Shown: positions 15,174 to 24,412, counted from the first letter of the stretch. The stretch: DNA of 26,719 nucleotides from JANNAT01 sp031422555 (GCA_031422555.1 JANPLZ010000041.1:1-26719); one strand, 5' to 3'. Notes: generated from the sequence alone by a model not told the origin. Translations and numbers: made by a program.

Positions 15174-16151
15174 ATGTTAAGCGCCTATGTTCACATCAAT
15201 GGGCGCCTAGAGGCTTTGGCCCCCACCGCCCCGATTTCAACCGCAGCCTGGATCGACATTCTGCGCCCGACAGCCGCGCAAGAGGCCGCCGTTCGGGCCT
15301 TGGGGGTGGACGTGCCCAGCCTTGCCGAAATGGAAGAGATCGAGGTGTCGAACCGGCTGTATCACGAAGGCGACGCCGATTATCTGACGGTGGTTTTGCC
15401 CGGCCATGATGTTCAGGTGCAGGTCAAATCTGATGGTCAGATCATGGGTCCGGTGTGTTTCATTCTGCGCAAGGACAGCATCATTACCGTGCGCCACCAC
15501 GCGCCCCGCGCCTTTGAAACCTTTCCGCCCCGCGCCGACAAAAGCAGTCTGGGCTGTGCGACGCCGGACCGCATCTTTCTTGGTTTGATCGAAGAAGTCA
15601 TCGGGCGACTGGCCGATCATCTTGAAACGGCAGGCCGTGGTCTGGACGACGTGGCGCGGTCGATCTACAATCCGGGTCCGCGCGGCCACCGTCCCAAAGA
15701 TCTGGAAAATGCCTTGGCCAAACTGGGCGGCGAAGGCGAACGTCTTAGCCGGGTGCGTTTGGCGCTGCTTACTTTGGGACGGGCATTGAACTATGTTGAA
15801 CAACTGGTTGATCACCGTTTGAACACCGACGGTTTGGGTCTGGTTCTGAGGGGCCAGGTCCGCGACATCGACGCGCTGGAAGTGCATGCCGATTTTCTGT
15901 CCTCGCGGTTGGCTCTTGCGTCGGATGCCACCCTTGGCACGATCAATTTATCGCAAAACTCGACCGTGCGGATTGTTTCTGTGGTGGCGGTGTTTTTCCT
16001 GCCGCCAACCTTGATCGCCAGTATTTACGGGATGAATTTCGTGCACATGCCAGAGTTGGCGCAAAGCTGGGGCTATCCGGTGGCGCTGGCGCTGATGGTT
16101 GGGTCGGCGGCGCTGACTTGGGCGGTATTTCGGTGGCGAGGTTGGCTATAA
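15174..16151 (+). CDS. CorA-family divalent metal transporter (CorA/ZntB-like)
   Basis: A 325-residue protein with a long cytoplasmic N-terminal domain, the coiled helices around residues 165-270, and two C-terminal membrane helices. The first membrane helix ends in the selectivity motif YGMNF (GMN at 286-288). The second is PVALALMVGSAALTWAVF. CorA proteins form pentameric channels for Mg2+, Co2+ or Ni2+, and ZntB relatives move Zn2+. The external loop MNFVHMPELAQSWGYP lacks the MPEL-to-W spacing I would need to decide between them. The ATG at 15174 has a GCAGG site 8 bases upstream. An in-frame ATG at 15159 is an alternative. It diverges from DUF1800 across 146 bp. Confidence 0.92.
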   Translation: MLSAYVHINGRLEALAPTAPISTAAWIDILRPTAAQEAAVRALGVDVPSLAEMEEIEVSNRLYHEGDADYLTVVLPGHDVQVQVKSDGQIMGPVCFILRKDSIITVRHHAPRAFETFPPRADKSSLGCATPDRIFLGLIEEVIGRLADHLETAGRGLDDVARSIYNPGPRGHRPKDLENALAKLGGEGERLSRVRLALLTLGRALNYVEQLVDHRLNTDGLGLVLRGQVRDIDALEVHADFLSSRLALASDATLGTINLSQNSTVRIVSVVAVFFLPPTLIASIYGMNFVHMPELAQSWGYPVALALMVGSAALTWAVFRWRGWL

Positions 16152-16420
16152 CGCACATTTTCAGTCGCCTGCAACGCAACCAAGGCACGAATGACTGCCG
16201 TGTGAAGAAATTGAATTGCGACAGAAAAAACGCAAGATGTAGCGAAAAAATCGCAAATATGGCCAGAGTAAGGGGGAAATTGGACTAAAAGCGTTCAAAT
16301 CGCGCGAAACGACTGGAATTTGCAATCAAAGCTTTGTAACCGTTGCCGCAAGTAGCTTTCGTTAGAAAAGCTCGTAACACGCCGGGCGGTAAAGTTCGGT
16401 TTTGAGGCGGAGTGGTAAAA
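16152..16420. promoter_or_regulatory. A/T-rich intergenic region upstream of the adhesin operon
   Basis: These 269 bp contain no plausible gene and are much richer in A/T than the flanks. A near-duplicate pair, GAAAAAACGCAAGAT (16224-16238) and GAAAAAATCGCAAAT (16244-16258), repeats at a 20-bp step, two helical turns. Further on, AAAGCTTTGTAAC (16328-16340) resembles AAAGCTCGTAAC (16367-16378). AGCTTT (16354-16359) with AAAGCT (16367-16372) makes a small inverted repeat. This is a likely promoter, operator and leader region for the adhesin and secretion operon. I could not pick a convincing -35/-10 pair. Confidence 0.5.
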
Positions 16421-19400
16421 ATGGTTTCAGCGATTAATTTCGCTGTCCGCAATTTTGCGGGCGGTACGCAGCGTGGCACGGTTGCCGGGGATGCGCAGGG
16501 CAATTTCATTCAGGTAGGGTCCGGTGACAGTGTGTCGCTGAACCTGTCGCGGTCCAGCATTGTGGCCTATGAACAGTCTGGGCAGGATCTGATCATCAGA
16601 CTGGTCGATGGCCGCACCGTGGTTCTGAGCAACTACTTTGCCGAAACCGCCGGCGATGTGAACCATTTGTATCTCTCGTCTGACGGGCAAATCGTCGAAG
16701 TTCTGGTCAACGAAGGCGCCGATGGCGCTATGTTCGCGGATTACGGCACTGTTCAAGGCTGGGATAAGTGGAGCCCGCTTGACGATTTGCGCTATACCGA
16801 CGCCGACCTGACCCAGCCTTTGGTGGTTGCTTCCAGCGAACCTGCGGGCATGGCCCCGTTTATTCCGGGCTTGCTGGGTGGTTTTGGTGGCATGGGCACG
16901 GCCGCGGCGATTGCCGGGGGCGCGGTGCTTGTTGGCGGCGGTTTGGGCGGCGGTGGCGATGACCGCGCGGCCCCCACGGTGAACCCGCAAACCACCACAA
17001 CGGTGACCTCCAACACCGTAGCCCCGGTTCTGCCGGTGTCCGGCACGGGTGAGCCTGGCGACAAAGTGGTCGTGACCATCGGCACCAAAACCCAGGAAAC
17101 CACCATCGGTGCCGATGGCACCTGGACAGTTGCCTTCCCGCAAACCGGTCTGCCCGCAGACGGTAATTATACCGCCACTGCCCAATTTACCAACATCACA
17201 AACAACGCCACCACAACGCTGGGCGGCCCGAAGTTTGTGCTTGATCTGACCCCCCCGGTTGTCACCGTTGATCACGGCGTAAAAAGTGTGGGCGACGTTG
17301 AAAACCTGCAGGAATATCAAAACGGCGTCAGCATTGACGGCAAAGGCGAGGCCGGGGCCAGCATTGTGGTTCAAGTGGGAGCCTTTACCCAATCCACCAC
17401 GGTTGCGGCAAACGGCAAATGGTCGGTGACTTTCACGCAGGCGCAAATTGCCGGTGGCGAATACGAAATTCCAGTCAAGATCACGTCCAAGGATGCGCTG
17501 GGCAATACCACTGTGGTGGCTGAAACGCTGGTGATTGATACGGTGCCGCATCCGATTACCTTTAATTCCGTTACCGCGGACAACAAAGTTAACTTTACTG
17601 AATCCCAGTCGGGTCTGGTGGTTACCGGCACCTCAACCGCCGGGGCCTCGATGGAAGTCACCCTGCAGGGCGTCAAGCAAACCACCACGGTCGGGGCAGA
17701 TGGCAAATGGTCGGTGACCTATGCCACTGGCACAGTGGCCGCCGGGGAATACACCGCAACCCTGACCGCCAAAACCACAGACGCCGCAGGCAACGCTTCC
17801 ACCGCCACGCACAGCTTTCAGGTGGATACCACCACCAACGTGGGCTTTACCGGTGCGGTTGCAACCGACGGCACCGTCAACGCCACCGAAGCCGCTGGCG
17901 GCATTGTGCTGACCGGCACGGCGCAGGCCGGATCGACGGTGAATGTGGCATGGAACGGCACCACCCTTGCGGCCACCGTTGGCAGCACCGGAGCTTGGTC
18001 GGTCACCTTTCCGTCCAGTGCGATTCCGGCTGGCACCTATGCGTCAACCGCCACCGTGACGGCTACCGACAGCTTTGGCAACTCGGCCTCGGCCAGCCGC
18101 AGCATCAAGGTTGATACCGAAATCAGCGTGGCAGTGAACGCAGGTCAGGTTGGCGGCGATAACATCGTCTCGGGGGCCGAAGCTGCGCGTGGCATCGCGC
18201 TGACCGGCACTGCCGAGCCGGGCGCATCCGTGGCCGTTACCTTTGAGGGCATCACCCGCACGGTCAACGCCAGCCAAACCGGGGCTTGGACGGCAAACTT
18301 TGCCAGCTCTGATCTGCGCAGTGGCACCTACACATCCAACGTCAAAGTGACCGCCACCGACGCCGCCGGAAACACCGCCACCGCCAACCACGGCATCACG
18401 GTCGATACCGAAGTGGTGCCGTTCACCCGCACCAGCCTGTCCACGGGCAGCGACACCATCGTCAACGCGGTCGAGGCAAGCGCCGGGCTGACCGTCACCG
18501 GCAGTGTCGAAGCCGGATCAAGCGTTGAAGTCAGGTTCGGCACGGGCGCATCGCGCGCAGCCACCGTCAGCGCCAACGGCACATGGTCATTGACCATCGC
18601 GGCGGGTGATATTCCGGCAGGCGAAAACAGCGTCACCCTGACCGCAGTTGCAACCGACCGCGTTGGCAACACCTCGTCACTGACCGAACAAGTCGCGGTC
18701 GATACCATTGTGCGCAACTTTGCCCGCACCGGCGGCCTGATTTCGGGCGACGGGTTTGTGAATGCCGAAGAAGCCGCGCGCGGCATCACCTTTACCGGCA
18801 CAGCAGAGCCTAACTGCACCATCAAAGTCACCTTGGCCAGTGGTGCAGTGGTTAACACCACAACCGGTGCAAACGGGTTGTGGACGGCCACCTTTGCCTC
18901 GGCGGATATTCCGCGCGGCACATCGAACACTTCGGTCACCGTGCAGGCCACAGACCGTGCGGGCAACGTGGCCACTTTGACCGATGCGTTCAAGATTGAC
19001 ACCGTAGCCCCGGGCGCGCCCGAAGTGACCGGCGTGAACAAATCAACCCAAGGCACGTTGCGCGGGATTTACACGGAAGAAACCACCGACGCCTATGCGT
19101 TCCACGAGATCAAAGCCAACGGCACAACGGCATCGGTCAGCGAAACCCACAGCACCACCGCCGGCGAGACTGAATTTGCCTTTGGCAGACAAGTGCCCGA
19201 CGGCAGCTATCTGGTGGTGAACACCCAAGATGCGGCGCAAAACGAATCCAGCACATTGCTGATCGTGAACAACACCAACGCGCCGGTGGTTGATCTGAAC
19301 CGGGCCGGGCTTGCCAGTTTTGATCTGTCGGCGATTGATCTGACGGTGGCGCCGCAAGCGCAGATAAGCATCACCGCAGCGCAGTTGAACGCGATCACCG

Positions 19401-19582
19401 GGCCGGATCACAGCCTGATCATCAAAGGTGGCGCGGATGATACCGTAACTTTGGTTGGCGGGGCGGCGACGACCACCACCAAAGACATCAACGGCGAAAC
19501 CTACAAGCTTTACACGCTTGGAACCGGTGCCAGCGTTCTTGTGGACGATGATATCACCACCAACCTTAGCTCTGTCATCTGA
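16421..19582 (+). CDS. BapA/Lap-like biofilm adhesin with Ig-like repeats, type I secreted
   Basis: A 1053-residue surface protein. Residues 1-110 match the BapA-type prefix (LNLSRSSIVAYEQSGQDLII, RLVDGRTVVLSNYF). A glycine-rich hydrophobic stretch follows (about 145-180) and ends GGGGDD. Seven bacterial Ig-like repeats fill 201-862. The C-terminal 100 residues (SLIIKGGADDTVTLVGG, KLYTLGTGASVLVDDDI) look like a type I secretion signal region. No GGxGxDxLx RTX repeats are present. There is one cysteine, in AEPNCTIKV. The start is ATG 16421, with GGAG 8 bases before it. GTG 16412 is in frame but overlaps the ribosome site. Three exporter genes follow directly, the bapABCD order. Its probable job is cell-cell or surface attachment. 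The ligand is unknown. Confidence 0.9.
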   Translation: MVSAINFAVRNFAGGTQRGTVAGDAQGNFIQVGSGDSVSLNLSRSSIVAYEQSGQDLIIRLVDGRTVVLSNYFAETAGDVNHLYLSSDGQIVEVLVNEGADGAMFADYGTVQGWDKWSPLDDLRYTDADLTQPLVVASSEPAGMAPFIPGLLGGFGGMGTAAAIAGGAVLVGGGLGGGGDDRAAPTVNPQTTTTVTSNTVAPVLPVSGTGEPGDKVVVTIGTKTQETTIGADGTWTVAFPQTGLPADGNYTATAQFTNITNNATTTLGGPKFVLDLTPPVVTVDHGVKSVGDVENLQEYQNGVSIDGKGEAGASIVVQVGAFTQSTTVAANGKWSVTFTQAQIAGGEYEIPVKITSKDALGNTTVVAETLVIDTVPHPITFNSVTADNKVNFTESQSGLVVTGTSTAGASMEVTLQGVKQTTTVGADGKWSVTYATGTVAAGEYTATLTAKTTDAAGNASTATHSFQVDTTTNVGFTGAVATDGTVNATEAAGGIVLTGTAQAGSTVNVAWNGTTLAATVGSTGAWSVTFPSSAIPAGTYASTATVTATDSFGNSASASRSIKVDTEISVAVNAGQVGGDNIVSGAEAARGIALTGTAEPGASVAVTFEGITRTVNASQTGAWTANFASSDLRSGTYTSNVKVTATDAAGNTATANHGITVDTEVVPFTRTSLSTGSDTIVNAVEASAGLTVTGSVEAGSSVEVRFGTGASRAATVSANGTWSLTIAAGDIPAGENSVTLTAVATDRVGNTSSLTEQVAVDTIVRNFARTGGLISGDGFVNAEEAARGITFTGTAEPNCTIKVTLASGAVVNTTTGANGLWTATFASADIPRGTSNTSVTVQATDRAGNVATLTDAFKIDTVAPGAPEVTGVNKSTQGTLRGIYTEETTDAYAFHEIKANGTTASVSETHSTTAGETEFAFGRQVPDGSYLVVNTQDAAQNESSTLLIVNNTNAPVVDLNRAGLASFDLSAIDLTVAPQAQISITAAQLNAITGPDHSLIIKGGADDTVTLVGGAATTTTKDINGETYKLYTLGTGASVLVDDDITTNLSSVI
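17021..19006 (+). repeat. Seven Ig-like repeat units in the adhesin
   Basis: Repeat starts fall at about residues 201, 280, 378, 473, 568, 665 and 764, ending near 862. The first unit is shorter (79 residues) and the others are 95-99. Each has a core N-x-x-E-A-x-x-G-(I/L)-x-(L/V)-T-G-(T/S)-x-(E/Q)-(A/P)-G, a G-x-W-(S/T) in the middle and A-T-D-x-x-G-N near the end, closing on V/I-D-T. The units differ widely in DNA and amino-acid sequence, so they are old duplications, not recent slippage. Confidence 0.85.
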
Positions 19583-19597
19583 TCAGGGGGAAGGGCA

Positions 19598-20935
19598 ATG
19601 CCCTTGGGCGGCAAAAACGGGTCCGGTGCTGGGGGCGGCTTTCTTGGCGCTGTGCTTGGGGCAAGCATGTTTTTGGCGGGATGTGTCGGCGGCGCAGAGG
19701 TGCCATCGCGCCTAAACGCGGTGCCGGGGCAATCCCCGATGGCTGTGGGTGCGGGGTCACTGGCCCCGCAGGCCGGGGCGCAATCGGCACTGATTGCCGA
19801 TCTGTTGGCGCGGCGCAGCATTTTGTCGCCGAACGGGCCGTTTGCTCAAGTGGCTGATGCCGTGCTGGAGAACAATTCGGGCGCTGCGGCGGCTGAATTG
19901 CGCGTGGCACGCCTGCGCGCCGAAGCCCGCGCCAAGAACTGGCTGCCGCAAATCGGTCAATCGGTCAATCTGACTTCGTTGTCGGGACTGGCCGCAAGCC
20001 TGCTGGTTGACACCGCGCTGTTTGATCAAGGACGGCGACAGGCAGAGCGGGAATTTGCCGTCGCCGACGTAGAGGTTGCCGCCGTTGGCCTGTCATCGGC
20101 GATGAATCAGCGCGTGTTTGACGGGTTGACGCATTACATCCACGCCGAACGCGCCCGCGCCCAACTGGCGATATCGGGCAAAGCCGCCGCACGGCTGGCC
20201 GAGTTTTCATCGGTCATGGGTCAGCGCGTTGAGGGCGGTATTTCAGATCGGTCAGAACAGCGGGTCATCGCCCAAAGTCAGGCTGAAATGCAGGCTACCA
20301 TGGCCACGGATCAAGACGCCGAAGCCGCAGCTTTGGCGGAACTTCAGGCCATCACAGGGCGGCCAATGGCGGGCGTTCACGGGTTGGATGCCATCGCGCT
20401 GACCAGTGACGCAGCGGAACCCTTGTCGGTGCTGATGGTGCGGGGCGTCGGGTCGCGGGCCTTGGCACAGTCGAAACTGGAACGCGCGGGCATGATGCCG
20501 GGACTGTCGGCGTCGGCGAACGTCGGCTCTGGCGGGGTGGCTCCCGGCCTGCGCATGACGGGTGCCGGGTTGCTTAATCCCGGCGCGCGGGCGGCGCTGC
20601 AGGCGTTGGATGCCACAGCCGATGTGGTAAATCGCCAGACCGCCGAAGCATCCGAGGCCGCTGTTCGCCGCCGCATAGCACTGGAACGCCAGATCGCCAC
20701 CCTGTCGTCGCGTCAGGCGCAGGGGGCCGAGGTTTTGCGCCAGACCGAAAGCAATCTGGCACTGTTTTCCGAACAGTATCAGGTCGGTCGGCGGTCTTTG
20801 CTGGAACTGGTTGGTCAATACGATGCCTTTGCGCGGCTGGAACGCGATCAGGCGTCGCTGGGCTATGATATCGCGCTGTTGCAACTGGAACTGGCGCGCG
20901 ATCGCGGTCAGTTGATCGACGGGGCACGGATGTGA
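19598..20935 (+). CDS. TolC-family outer-membrane lipoprotein of the type I secretion system
   Basis: A 445-residue outer-membrane efflux protein. The N-terminus has a hydrophobic signal ending in a lipobox MFLAGC followed by VGGAEV, so the mature protein is anchored by lipid, unlike E. coli TolC. The body has two long helical, TolC-type halves. AELRVARLRAEARAKNWLPQIG begins the first, and LFSEQYQVGRRSLLELVGQYDAF ends the second, a strong family signature. It forms the channel through which the adhesin leaves the cell. The ATG at 19598 follows a GGGGGAAGGG ribosome site, 15 bp after the adhesin stop. The stop overlaps the GTG start of the ABC gene. Confidence 0.9.
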   Translation: MPLGGKNGSGAGGGFLGAVLGASMFLAGCVGGAEVPSRLNAVPGQSPMAVGAGSLAPQAGAQSALIADLLARRSILSPNGPFAQVADAVLENNSGAAAAELRVARLRAEARAKNWLPQIGQSVNLTSLSGLAASLLVDTALFDQGRRQAEREFAVADVEVAAVGLSSAMNQRVFDGLTHYIHAERARAQLAISGKAAARLAEFSSVMGQRVEGGISDRSEQRVIAQSQAEMQATMATDQDAEAAALAELQAITGRPMAGVHGLDAIALTSDAAEPLSVLMVRGVGSRALAQSKLERAGMMPGLSASANVGSGGVAPGLRMTGAGLLNPGARAALQALDATADVVNRQTAEASEAAVRRRIALERQIATLSSRQAQGAEVLRQTESNLALFSEQYQVGRRSLLELVGQYDAFARLERDQASLGYDIALLQLELARDRGQLIDGARM

Positions 20936-23232
20936 ACGACCGGGTTGTCGCCTTTGATATCAACGCCGGTCTGGTGCCGGCCGCAGCCCCAATGGCGGCC
21001 CGCCCGTCCGTTATCGCCGCCACCGCGCGGGCGCGCCCTACGGGCCGGGCGCAAAGCCGGGCGCAACTGTCGGTGGTTTATGCGGGTCTGTTGGGCTGTG
21101 ACATTGCCAACACCGATGTGATGGACCAGTTGCAAATCGCAGGCACTGACCGGGATTCCGGTCTGGACGGCATGTGCAGCGCTTTGTGCGCCTTGGGTAT
21201 GACCGCGCGGATTGATGCCGTGGTGCAACCCGCAAATTCCGATTGGCCTGCGCTGGCGCAAATGTCATCGGGCCAGATTGTACTGGTTTTGGGCCAGACT
21301 GATGCCACCTTGCAGGTCTATGACACCACCTGCCCGGATATGCGCGCCGAAGTTGCCGCGACCGATTTTGCCCAGGTTTACGCAGGCCGCCTGTTGCGGG
21401 CCAAAACCACCCTGCGCGATCTGGAAACCCGCCACGTCGAAGCCGCCCGGAAACCGCATTGGTTCTGGGGTGAATTTGCCCGCTATAAACGCCAGTTGGG
21501 CGAAGTGGCTGCCGGATCTCTGGTGGCGAATATTCTGGCTGTCGCGGTGTCGCTGTTTTCCATGCAGGTCTATGACCGCGTCATTCCCTATCAAAGCGCG
21601 CCAACCTTGTGGGTTCTGGCCACCGGCGCGCTGCTGGCGATCCTGATGGAGGCGATGCTAAAACTGGCGCGCTCTGGCCTGATGGATGTTACCGGAAAAC
21701 GGATCGAACTGGCGGTGCAGAGCCGTTTGATGGACAAATTGCTGGGCATGAAACATGGCCCCGGCCAGCGCAGCCCCAGTGGGTTGTTCAGCGCAATGCG
21801 CGAGTTTGGCTCGGTCAGGGAATTCTTTACCGCCACCACAATCGGCAGCTTGGCCGACTTGCCGTTTATCCTGATCTTTCTGGCCTTGGTCGCATCAATC
21901 GGTGGCAATCTGGTCTGGATTCTGGTCGCCGGGGGTATTTTGATGGTGCTGCCGGGGTTCTTGTTTCAAAAGCGCATGGTTGCATTGACCGTGGCCACCC
22001 AAGGCGCCAGCACCCGCGCGGCACGGCTGTTGTATGAAGCGATTTTTGACGCCGAAACTGTCACCACCCAGCGCGGCGAGGATCGTATCAGCCGAATCTG
22101 GGCCGAACTTTCAACGTTGTCGGCGGTGAAATCATCCGAACAGCGCAACCTGACCTCGATGCTGGGCTATTGGGCGCAAAGCGTGCAGCAAGTGACCTAT
22201 ATTCTGGCGGTGGTCTGCGGCGCCTATCTGGTTTTTGCGGGCCAGTTTACCGTTGGCACGATCATTGCCGTGGGCATTCTGACGGGGCGCACCTTGGGGC
22301 CGCTGGCTGCGCTGTCATCGACGATGGCGAAGTGGACCAATGTAAAAGCGGCTCTGGACGGGCTGGAAACCATCGCCAACGCACTGCAGGCCGAAGTGGC
22401 AGACCGCCATTATCTGCGCCGGGACCGCTTGATCGGGCAGTATGAATTGCGCGGCGTCGAGTTTCGCTATGATCCGCAATCGGCGGCAACAGTCGAGATC
22501 AAGGCGTTGTCCATCCCCGCCGGTCAGCATGTTGCGGTTTTGGGCACCAATGGGTCGGGAAAATCGACCCTGTTGCGGGTTTTGGCCGGGCTTTACGATC
22601 CGTCTGCGGGGCGCATCCTGATCGACGGCGTTGATATGGGTCAGGTGCATCCGCGCGATTTGCGGCGCGGCATTGGCTATCTTGGTCAGGAAGTGCGGCT
22701 GTTTTCCGGCACCTTGCGCGACAATCTGAACATGTCGCAGCTGGAACGTGACGATGACCGGTTGTTTGATGCGCTCGATTTCGCTGGTTTAGGGCCATTT
22801 GTGCGCAGCCACCCGCGCGGTCTGGACCTTGAGATCAAGGAAATGGGCGAGGGCCTGTCGGTCGGCCAACGCCAAAGCCTTGGTTGGGCGCGGCTGTGGC
22901 TGCAAGATCCGGCGGTGGCCATTCTGGATGAGCCGACCGCCGCCTTGGATCAAACTTTGGAAACCACGCTGGTCAGCCGGTTGAAAGTCTGGCTTGACGG
23001 GCGCACGGCAATCATCGCCACCCACCGCATTCCGATTTTGCAACTGACCGCCCGCACCATCATCCTGCAAAATGGCCGTCTGGTGATCGACGGCCCGCGC
23101 GATGCGGTTCTGGCGCATTTGAACGGCACCGCGGCCCTTGCGGGCAAGCCCGCCGACAGCGCCACAGGATCTGGCGGCATCAAGATCAGCGCCATTCGCG
23201 CCACAGCTATCGGCGGCGGGGCACCGGGATGA
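20932..23232 (+). CDS. Type I secretion ABC transporter with C39-like domain
   Basis: A 766-residue inner-membrane exporter in three parts. Residues 1-165 resemble a peptidase C39 domain, but I cannot find its catalytic Cys-His pair, so it is more likely a non-cleaving C39-like domain that binds substrate. Membrane helices span about 180-480. The ATPase domain has Walker A GTNGSGKST (538-546), signature LSVGQ (642-646, where LSGGQ is usual), Walker B VAILDEPTAALD and switch histidine ATHR. It powers export of the adhesin and perhaps the Asn-Lys protein. The start is GTG at 20932, overlapping the TolC stop. Its own stop overlaps the HlyD start (ATGA). The tail after about 735 is low in complexity. 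Confidence 0.93.
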   Translation: MNDRVVAFDINAGLVPAAAPMAARPSVIAATARARPTGRAQSRAQLSVVYAGLLGCDIANTDVMDQLQIAGTDRDSGLDGMCSALCALGMTARIDAVVQPANSDWPALAQMSSGQIVLVLGQTDATLQVYDTTCPDMRAEVAATDFAQVYAGRLLRAKTTLRDLETRHVEAARKPHWFWGEFARYKRQLGEVAAGSLVANILAVAVSLFSMQVYDRVIPYQSAPTLWVLATGALLAILMEAMLKLARSGLMDVTGKRIELAVQSRLMDKLLGMKHGPGQRSPSGLFSAMREFGSVREFFTATTIGSLADLPFILIFLALVASIGGNLVWILVAGGILMVLPGFLFQKRMVALTVATQGASTRAARLLYEAIFDAETVTTQRGEDRISRIWAELSTLSAVKSSEQRNLTSMLGYWAQSVQQVTYILAVVCGAYLVFAGQFTVGTIIAVGILTGRTLGPLAALSSTMAKWTNVKAALDGLETIANALQAEVADRHYLRRDRLIGQYELRGVEFRYDPQSAATVEIKALSIPAGQHVAVLGTNGSGKSTLLRVLAGLYDPSAGRILIDGVDMGQVHPRDLRRGIGYLGQEVRLFSGTLRDNLNMSQLERDDDRLFDALDFAGLGPFVRSHPRGLDLEIKEMGEGLSVGQRQSLGWARLWLQDPAVAILDEPTAALDQTLETTLVSRLKVWLDGRTAIIATHRIPILQLTARTIILQNGRLVIDGPRDAVLAHLNGTAALAGKPADSATGSGGIKISAIRATAIGGGAPG

Positions 23233-24410
23233 GTTTGGCAACATTTGACGATGATTTTGCCCATAAAATGCGCGGCCCCAGCCGCACAATCTGGATGATC
23301 GTGCTGACTGTGGTGGTGTTTGTGGTTTGGGCGGCGTTTGCCTGGGTCGATGAGATCGTGCGCGCCACCGGCGAAGTGGTGTCATCGTCGCGCCCGCAAA
23401 TCATTCAAAACCTTGAAGGCGGCATTCTGGCCGAATTGAACGTGGCCGAAGGTGATGTGGTGGAACCCGGCCAAACGCTGGCCCGGCTTTACGGCACGCA
23501 ATATCAGTCGGCGGTGGATGAGTTGTCGGATGAAATCGCCGCGCTTGAAATTCGCCGCTTTCGCCTTGAAGCCGAAATTGCCGGCGAGCCGGGCTTTGAT
23601 GTGCCGCAAAGTCTGGCCACGCGGGTGCCCGATATTGTCGCCTCGGAAAAGGCGCTTCTGTTTGCGCGCCAAGCCGAATATCAGGCGCGGGTCGAGGGTG
23701 CGGGCGCGGTGTTGGAACAAGCCAGCAAAGAGCTGGAGTTGCTGGAAAAGATGTTCGCCCGCGAAATCGCGCCGCTGATCGAAGTGACCCGCGCCCGCAA
23801 AGCCAACAGCGACGCGCAAAACCGCCTGTCCGAAGCGGTAACGACCACCCAGCTGGAACGCGCCAATGACTTTTCAAAAACCCAAGCCGACCTTTCCGGT
23901 CTGCGTCAAAAGCTGACACTGGCGCAGGATCAATTGTCACGCACCCTTCTGGTGGCCCCAATGCGCGGCGTGGTCAATAAACTGTCGGTCACCACCATTG
24001 GCGGCGTGGTGCGGTCTGGCGAAGAGATTTTGCAGATCATTCCGCTGGACGAGGAATTGTTCATCGAAGCCAAAGTAAAGCCGCGCGATATCGCGGCGGT
24101 CAAACAAGGGCAGGATGCCACCATCAAGCTGTCGGCCTATGACTACACCATTTACGGATCTTTGAAGGCCAAAGTGATGTTCATCTCGGCCGATACCTTC
24201 AAAGACGACCGCTCGCGCAACCCTGACGGCGATCCGCATTACAAAGTCACCTTGCGGGTAGATCGCACCAAGTTGAATGACCGCCAGCAGAATCTGCAGA
24301 TCAGACCGGGGATGCAGGCCGAGGTGGAATTGCAAACCGGTGGCAAAACTGTACTGACTTACCTGACCAAACCACTGTATAAAAGCAACGAAGCCCTGCG
24401 CGAACGCTGA
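23229..24410 (+). CDS. HlyD-family periplasmic adaptor of the type I secretion system
   Basis: A 393-residue membrane-fusion protein that links the ABC transporter to the TolC-type channel. A short cytoplasmic start precedes one membrane helix (about residues 20-40, IWMIVLTVVVFVVWAAF). Then come the type I adaptor signature IIQNLEGGILAELNV with VVEPGQTLARL (biotinyl-lipoyl half), a long coiled-coil region (about 95-235), and a beta-barrel with LVAPMRGVVNKLSVTTIGG and LRPGM-like IRPGMQAEVEL. It overlaps the ABC gene by 4 bp (ATGA) and is followed by a terminator, so it closes the adhesin-exporter operon. Family assignment is firm. Confidence 0.94.
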   Translation: MSLATFDDDFAHKMRGPSRTIWMIVLTVVVFVVWAAFAWVDEIVRATGEVVSSSRPQIIQNLEGGILAELNVAEGDVVEPGQTLARLYGTQYQSAVDELSDEIAALEIRRFRLEAEIAGEPGFDVPQSLATRVPDIVASEKALLFARQAEYQARVEGAGAVLEQASKELELLEKMFAREIAPLIEVTRARKANSDAQNRLSEAVTTTQLERANDFSKTQADLSGLRQKLTLAQDQLSRTLLVAPMRGVVNKLSVTTIGGVVRSGEEILQIIPLDEELFIEAKVKPRDIAAVKQGQDATIKLSAYDYTIYGSLKAKVMFISADTFKDDRSRNPDGDPHYKVTLRVDRTKLNDRQQNLQIRPGMQAEVELQTGGKTVLTYLTKPLYKSNEALRER

Positions 24411-24412
24411 TT

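Noticed and set aside
16898..16909. LapG-like protease site TAAA in the adhesin
   Set aside because: Too short and common in an Ala/Gly-rich stretch to annotate as a site. It is mentioned only as a possibility, and no lapG or lapD gene is present.
16427..19411. Several antisense frames opposite the adhesin
   Set aside because: They mirror the threonine/alanine-rich repeats of the adhesin and so look periodic themselves. No ribosome sites or domains were found.
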